A DNA stretch of 64,000 bases, taken from assembly GCA_030248215.1 (NCBI GenBank), contig JASANG010002174.1, forward strand, positions 226,001 to 290,000, given 5' to 3'. Under the pieces are notes generated by a model. That model saw nothing but the letters and a program-made list of their open reading frames with translations, had not been told where the DNA came from and made no database searches. The translations under genes were made by a program, and so were the position numbers. This stretch comes from Enoplolaimus lenunculus. Lineage: Eukaryota; Nematoda; Enoplea; Enoplida; Thoracostomopsidae. Positions 57,779-64,000 of the stretch are shown piece after piece; position 1 is the stretch's first letter, and the number at the start of each line of letters is the position of its first letter.

Positions 57779-60700
57779 CTAGCCTGGAGCGCAACAAATC
57801 CCGTTTGCGACACAAATGTAACCTTGTAAGCACGAGCTGAATCCTGGACATGATCCTGCCGGCTGCGAACCATCGGGGCATACAGCTGAAACAGTGCTTA
57901 GGTTTTTAAGGTTTGTTAATTCACTTCATATATTAAAATTTTGCTTTTAAATAAAAATTAAACAATTTCCGTTATAATTAATAGACATCACGAGAATTAC
58001 GCTGTCAAGAATATTGATGGTGTACAGTATGGAGCGTTACTTGAAAACACGTTAGTTTAAGTTAAACTTAAAATTTAGTTGAGTTAGTCCGTTCAGCCAT
58101 TTAAGTTTTACTTAAACTGATATTCAATATTAATTAAGCCATAAAATAAGTTCAAATTTTTCGAGAGTTGCTATACTCGGCATAAGAATTTATGATTACA
58201 TGGTATGGCGTACCTACCATTCTATTTCCGGATTATGAAACAAAGATCTATATATTAAAACTGGAACGCCCCACATACGTATTTTGGGCAGCGTTCCCGC
58301 AGATTTGTACATCCATATGCACATTTGCTTCTATACTTCTAAGTGAAAATTTCTGAAGACAGAAGATTATTTATTTTTTCTTTGTGTTGTTATTAAAGAC
58401 GAAGCCTGTTTGCTTTATGCGTATATTTTAACAAGTATGTAATTTATATATTGTCATATGAAGGCAACAAATTCGGACGCGTATTTTCCTCTACGGATGG
58501 TGAATCCCGTGGTCCATCATTCCTACCGCACCCACACAGGCTTAAAATTTGTACTAGAATTGAATACACAATTGTCATCAAGGTTCAAGGCTTAGTACAC
58601 ACTTCCGTGAACAAATCCTTCTTAGCATACTTATGCCAAAACAGCTTATTTTAAGAGAGTTGTACATGTGTGCAACTACGTATTACTAGTAAAGTATATA
58701 TGCGTGAATTATAGCATGCAAGAAGTTTTGATCTTTAGAAACACCGAAATATTTTAAAAGTGGCTCGACTTGTTGGTTTGGGGCTATACTTATACATCTG
58801 GTCTACTATGATGTACAAAAACACTCTAAAAACAAATATATAACCACGCCATCGCTTACCCAATGGATTAATGTGTAATAAGCAGCAAACACGTCGTTTA
58901 AGGTCGCAATCGTAGCCAAATGGACAACTATTACCACTTTCGCAGTATCCAACCGCTGTTTGACCATCGGAACATTCAGGTAAATAGCTGGGTTGTGTCG
59001 GTTTTTTTGGCACAGGAGTGTTAATCATTGCTAAAAGTACAAAAACACACAAGTTGGTTGTTTTCTACATCTTAGTCCAAATGCGCGAAAATCAAATACA
59101 GACATGCTAAAGTACCTTTGGTACAGTTTTTGTATATGCGATGTATTCTGCAATTAAAATAGTACAGTTTATAAAAATTAGCACATAAACCCATCCCATA
59201 ACTACTACAGATGGCTGTCAGATTTACTGATATTCGAACATTTATTTTTCGTGTCCCGATATGTTTCAGTTAAAAACAATATATAATATATATAAATAAC
59301 CAAAGCAGCCATGTGGAAAGCTAATATTATGGTCGTATACAAGTAAAAAAGAGGAAATATTTTCGTGAAATTTCTTGAAAAACTCGAAAACTGTAGTTTT
59401 CCAGATGCAATAGAAAAAAAGTTTCGCTCGCTACGCTGCGTCGCAAAGATTTTTATACGTGGTTTATTCTCTCCCGAAATGAAATCCTGGCTACGCATAC
59501 GCCTTTTTATCACATACATGGGAACACATGCGACTTGGGATCTGAGCAACAAATATTGTCAAGACAAATGAACCCAGGAATACAAAGGCCATCAGCGCAT
59601 TCACCAATAGGAGCTGTACCGATAGGGCAAGTGCCTAAAAATGAAAAGGTTAAACCTACGCACAAATAGTATATGTAAGTGACCTTAACCTGCAGATAAG
59701 GATATTAAATAAGCTCTTTTTCATGCTTATATACATTAAAAAAAAAATCAAAAGTCATTCGGTCTACAATTAGCAGGCTTGCAATCAATTTTTACTACTA
59801 ATTTTAAGTGGTTTATTTTTTGAATTTTTTCGTACACCAGAACTATTAAAGATTTCACTGGTTAATAAATAAATACCGCTGTGTTGGATATACAGCCAAC
59901 TATATTTCTAACCCATTTTGTTGCTCAAACAGTACAGTTCAAAGAGGCATTTAATCGTATCGAATCGATTTAAGCTATTTCATTTTGTTTGCAATTAGCA
60001 TTTAAATACTTAATACTGTTAAGGCACAAATATAAATCTCTTTTCTCGTTTTGAAGAAGCGTTTATAACTGAAGCGATTACAGCGTTTTGATAAACCGCT
60101 AGTAGCGTTGACATAATAGCGTTTTGATATGCAAATAGATTCAACAGATTTTCCGATTTTTACAAAAAGCATTTTGAAAGATGTTGCTTAAAATAGGGTT
60201 TTATTTTTGACACGATTTCTCAATCTAGCATTCGCTGAAAACTGGAACTTCTGCCTATAACCGCTGACTGCCGCTTTAAATATTAAACAGTAAAAGTTTT
60301 TGCTCGCTAACCGTTTTCTGAATTGCCATAATTGCCTCCGGTACTGGGTTGTCTTAACCCCAGTGTAGAGTTAACATTAGAACGATCTGAGTGCTGCGAC
60401 TCATCGGGAAGTTGTCGAATATTTTGAAAATGCTCTTGATTGCAACAAACTTGAGCATACGGATAACACGAAAATCCGTTTGGGCAAATGCCATTGACAC
60501 ATGGAACAGTCGCTTGCGTTCCATCCGGACAAAATTGTCCTGCAAACGTTGTTAATAATTAATATATACTTACGAGATCAGCGGTGGATCCAGAAATTTG
60601 TGAGTTGAAAGGCAACGCTATATGCAAAGGTAAAAGATATCGAGAGCGAAACAAGCGAAAAGCCAAAGAGTTTTAGCACTAAATTTTAGCACAAAATTTC

Positions 60701-63700
60701 GGGTTGATCTCTGTTGGCAGGGTCAATCCCTAGGTGCCGTTTGGATCGTATGTCTTAATTGATATTTTTATGCCTACGTCCATGGGTGTAGCTGAGATTT
60801 TGGAACGGGAGAAATATATTCCATAAAAATTTTAAATGGTTGGTTTTCTTACGTTATAAAGAGAAAAAGTTTCTAAACATCCTTTTAAAAAAAATTCAAA
60901 TGGGGGAGTTTGACTTTTGAACCCCCTGACTACGTTTCTGCCTACATACCGGCAGCACACAGCTTTTTCGTTTCTTGTAATTTGTTCTTATACTGCGATC
61001 CACAGAGTGTGCCGCCGTACAATTAAACTATATCGCGATATTGCTAGCCACGGTACTAATTGTCACACTGGTTAGCTACCTCAACAACGGCTCCTGATTG
61101 GTTAAAAATAATCAACTCTATGTCCACAATGTCATGTGATTGGTTCATATTTGCGAACATCAAAATACTCAGTGAATGCTCAATAGTTTCGTAGTGTATT
61201 GTTATTGGCGTCAGCATTTAGTATTTTCTTAATCTCGCGATAAAAAAACGCTTTGAATTTCCAAGACAAACCAATCATCAACAGTTGTTTACGGCTGCTA
61301 GCTTCTGTGAAATTGTTGCGGCGGGTACGACATATATGTCGTGCCCCAAACAGCTATTTGCGCCAGTTGACATCTGGGACGTCCTAAACGACAATTACTG
61401 TTAGGGGTAGTTTACAAGTTGTGATATACAAACTGCTTTTGATTGGAGGGTTATACAGACCAAACAGCTGCTGGAATGCAAACTGTTTGTGATTGGTTGT
61501 TTAGGTTTCACTGTGTTCGAGAAAGCTGACTTGCACAATAATTATTTGTCTCCATCACATGAAGTATAAATTAAACAAGGTTTCAATTGTATACAACAAA
61601 CAAAGCTGTGTGAACGTGTGCCGTAATGTTTATCGAACTCACCGTTATGAGCGTAATGCTATTTTATTTCGGTTGTTTTGATTCGCCAATCAAATTGCGC
61701 CGCTGTAATCCTTCTGTCTATATAACCTTGTTCAATTTATAGTTTGGAAGTATGGTGAAGCCAATTAATTACTGTTCAAGTCAGTTTTCTTGAATATAGT
61801 CAAGCCTAAACAACCAATCAAAATTAGTCTGTATTACAGTAGCTGTTTGGGCTGCCCCGGACAGCAATTGTCGTTTTGGACGTCCAGTTGTCAACTGGGG
61901 CAAATAGCTGTTTGGGGCACGACATATATACTAAAACGACTAACCTAAAACGTAGCTTGAACGACAACATATATTTTCGCCTTCATCACACATTAAACCA
62001 TCTTCACAACGATGATCCGTAGTGCACATGCTGTACGGTCGCTGACCATCAGAACACAGTTTTCCTTGAAAATTTAATTCAAAACGTTTGTTTTCAGATA
62101 AGAAGAATAATTCGTTTCAAAACATACACCACAATTATGCAATAAATATGACTATTCTAGAGTAAACAGTTTTTGCAATGAGATCAATGACTGCGGGAGT
62201 TTATTAGTTAGAAAATCTATCGCTAAAATGTGAAAGGTGGCTACAATTTCAAGACCCCAGATGTAGCTTAAAAAATGAAATATTTTTCACCCTAAATGGT
62301 GCTTCGCCACAGTTTATGATTTTCTTGCATAATTTTTAAAGCTTATACTGTAGTCATCCGCTTTTGGGGGGCACGTATTATCCGTAAAAATGTTTGTAGC
62401 AACTATCACCAGTCAGTGATAAGTCTTGCAACAAAAACCAGTAAATGGAGATCTTGAAAATGCAGCACGTTTTCGTATTTGATTCGCCCAACTTCTGTAC
62501 CAACTTTGAGACGTAAATTTGCAAGAGTTTGTTTGAAATCCTGTCTCTAATTAGTGATGGATGCTATACGCATTTGAGAATATGGGCCATAGCTAACCTG
62601 TCATTAAGGTATCACTTGATCCATATTCTCCATTACGATTAACATTTGGATAAATTGATCGTTGTTGCGCATAAATCGCAAAGTCCCCACTAATATGTGA
62701 CGGATCAACGTTTTTTACTACAGAAAACTTTTTCTGATCAGCTTGAGCTTGCGCTAACAATAGAGCGTTTCTAAAATTTACTGGCGGTTGTGACGCAGGG
62801 GGATGCAATGCTTCTGGCGCAACTACAGCTTCAGTCCGTCTAAAATGCGACCCTGTTTCATGATTAGCTGCTATATTTGGAAACGCATTCGGCTCACGAA
62901 ATCGGTGCACATCGTTCCAGTTCCGAACGGGCGGTGGCGTAAAATAGTGCGGGTGTTGTTGTGGTATTTGGTAGCCAATTTTAACCTCGTCTGTTGCGTA
63001 TAAAGGAACACTTGGTGGTGCGAGAATTTGCATGCTATTCGCATTATTTGCTACATTGTTTAGTTGATTGTTAGCACCACTTTGATAGCTTGAATAGTAT
63101 TGAGGTGAAATATTGTGAAGGTTCTTGGCATCAGGAGCAAACTGAGGATAGCGGCTGATCGGAGTAGTAGGAGTTCTCAGTGTCGCTTCTAAAGGAGGTG
63201 ATACTATTTGGTACGTTGGATGTTTTTTGGTAGCGTAATAGATTGGGTTAGAGTAAAGGTGTGAGTTTGTATGCCCAGTAAATGTACGTTCGGCACTCTT
63301 CCGAGGGCGGTCAGGGTCTGTTTTGCTTATGCGACTTGAAGTGAAGTTACCTAAAATATTCGTATTGTTTTCATTCTCTGGATATCCTAATTGATCCCAT
63401 CTTTTGTTTGGTAACCCCTATTCTTGACATTGGTCTCTACATACATTAAAATGCGCATTAACACAGAGGATTGCTTCTGCGCCCCCTTTTACTTTAATCT
63501 CGCGGCGATCAGAAAATGTTATTTATCTTTAATAGTGCTCCACTGCTCTACAAATTAATAATAATTGTACAACCTAAACTATAATCATTGTTCTGCTTGA
63601 TAACATTTTATTGCTAATATCTAAAGACCTGTGGTGCGGTAGTATTCGTTTCAACTTATCCAGTACCGCAAGTACACAATGAATATATTCTTTTTGTGTT

Positions 63701-64000
63701 CAAAAATTTCGCGTTCACAATTGTTGAGGATGAACTTTTACCGTCCTAAGTTGCTGTGTAAAACGTTTTTCAAGTCTATTCAACCCAAAAACAGTAAAAC
63801 TACAATTGAAACAAACGTTACACCGTACCTTGCCGAGCAACCCCAATGCGCTGAAGATCATGTTGGTGAGATAATTGCGCTCGATTTTCCAACTCCTTTT
63901 GCTTTTTATTTGTAATCAAGAGGTTGCTGTTTGAGTTTAGAACGCTTGCTCGCTTCGAATTGTTTTCTTTCTTGATGCCGCCGGCGTAACCATCGCTACC
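57779..64000 (-). CDS. Five-module cysteine-rich secreted protein, 5' end beyond the window
   Basis: Exons 5' to 3': from the window edge 64000-63829, 63350-62598, 62064-61945, 60539-60312, 59634-59518, 59030-58860 and 57885-57779 with the stop TAG. Every junction within the window is phase 1. The first two exons encode a long Asn/Gln/Pro/Tyr-rich, probably disordered stretch (YQIPQQHPHYFTPPPVRNW). Each of the last five exons encodes one module of the form C-x-DG-x(2)-P-x(3)-C ... C-x(2)-G(F/Y)-x-C-x(4-6)-CC, e.g. FCPDGTQATVPCVNGICPNG, TCPIGTAPIGECADGLCIPG and VCPDGSQPAGSC. This matches the nematode lustrin-type/WR1 cysteine-rich repeat, found in cuticle and other extracellular proteins; an extracellular role is inferred. 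The signal peptide, if any, lies outside the window. No breaks seen. Confidence 0.82.
61333..61927. mobile_element. MITE with long (about 70 bp) inverted repeats, GTCGTGCCCC-ended
   Basis: The left arm starts TATGTCGTGCCCCAAACAGC and runs through GTTGACATCTGGGACGTCC; the right arm is its inverse (GGACGTCCAGTTGTCAACTG ... GGGGCACGACATA). Arms match over about 70 bp; TA flanks both ends. It sits in the intron between exons 62064-61945 and 60539-60312 of the five-module gene. Internal TTGATTGG-type phrases recur. Confidence 0.82.

Noticed and set aside
1-64000. CRISPR array, prokaryotic operon, rRNA or a complete tRNA gene
   Set aside because: Spliced genes show nuclear eukaryotic DNA; no regularly spaced repeats with unique spacers, no rRNA-like sequence and no complete tRNA cloverleaf were recognised.

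Overview
The window is eukaryotic nuclear DNA: AT-rich, intron-dense, crowded with small transposons, with genes on both strands. The best guess is a nematode. Short exons with GT-AG introns, degenerate TTAGGC-type hexamer arrays (the nematode telomere repeat) and a tandem cysteine-rich module protein common in nematodes point that way. The species cannot be named from this.

Three conserved housekeeping genes could be rebuilt exon by exon with intact frame: ribosomal protein eL24 (minus, about 19.4-21.5 kb, 154 aa), the ESCRT-I subunit VPS28 (plus, 33.0-38.7 kb, 204 aa) and nucleoside diphosphate kinase (minus, 43.1-46.0 kb, 150 aa). Three further multi-exon genes look secreted or extracellular. 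One is a DM13-domain protein on the minus strand (about 8.7 kb down to the left end). One is an unrecognised 255-aa cysteine-rich protein on the plus strand (53.2-55.9 kb). The last is a five-module cysteine-rich protein on the minus strand (57.8 kb to the right edge, 5' end outside the window), in which each module is one exon with phase 1 at both ends. These genes share no obvious pathway.

The centre (22.9-31.7 kb) holds an 8.8-kb LTR element lying on the minus strand. It has 722/723-bp LTRs, a primer binding site, a polypurine tract and one 2,095-codon gag-protease frame. No reverse transcriptase or integrase is visible, so it looks like a non-autonomous Ty3-like element. A decayed Jockey/CR1-like LINE sits in VPS28 intron 1.

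Most of the rest is short non-autonomous DNA transposons, several nested. The most striking are two related MITE families with GGCC ends and 8-bp target duplications whose cores are degenerate TTAGGC arrays; at least seven copies occur, several very close to splice sites. Others are TA-flanked palindromic foldbacks, hAT-like elements, a CGGATATC-ended family, and tRNA-derived SINEs. The stretches around 9.6-12.1, 12.6-14.6, 31.7-33.0, 42.0-43.0, 48.3-50.8 and 55.95-57.8 kb hold no gene I can support.
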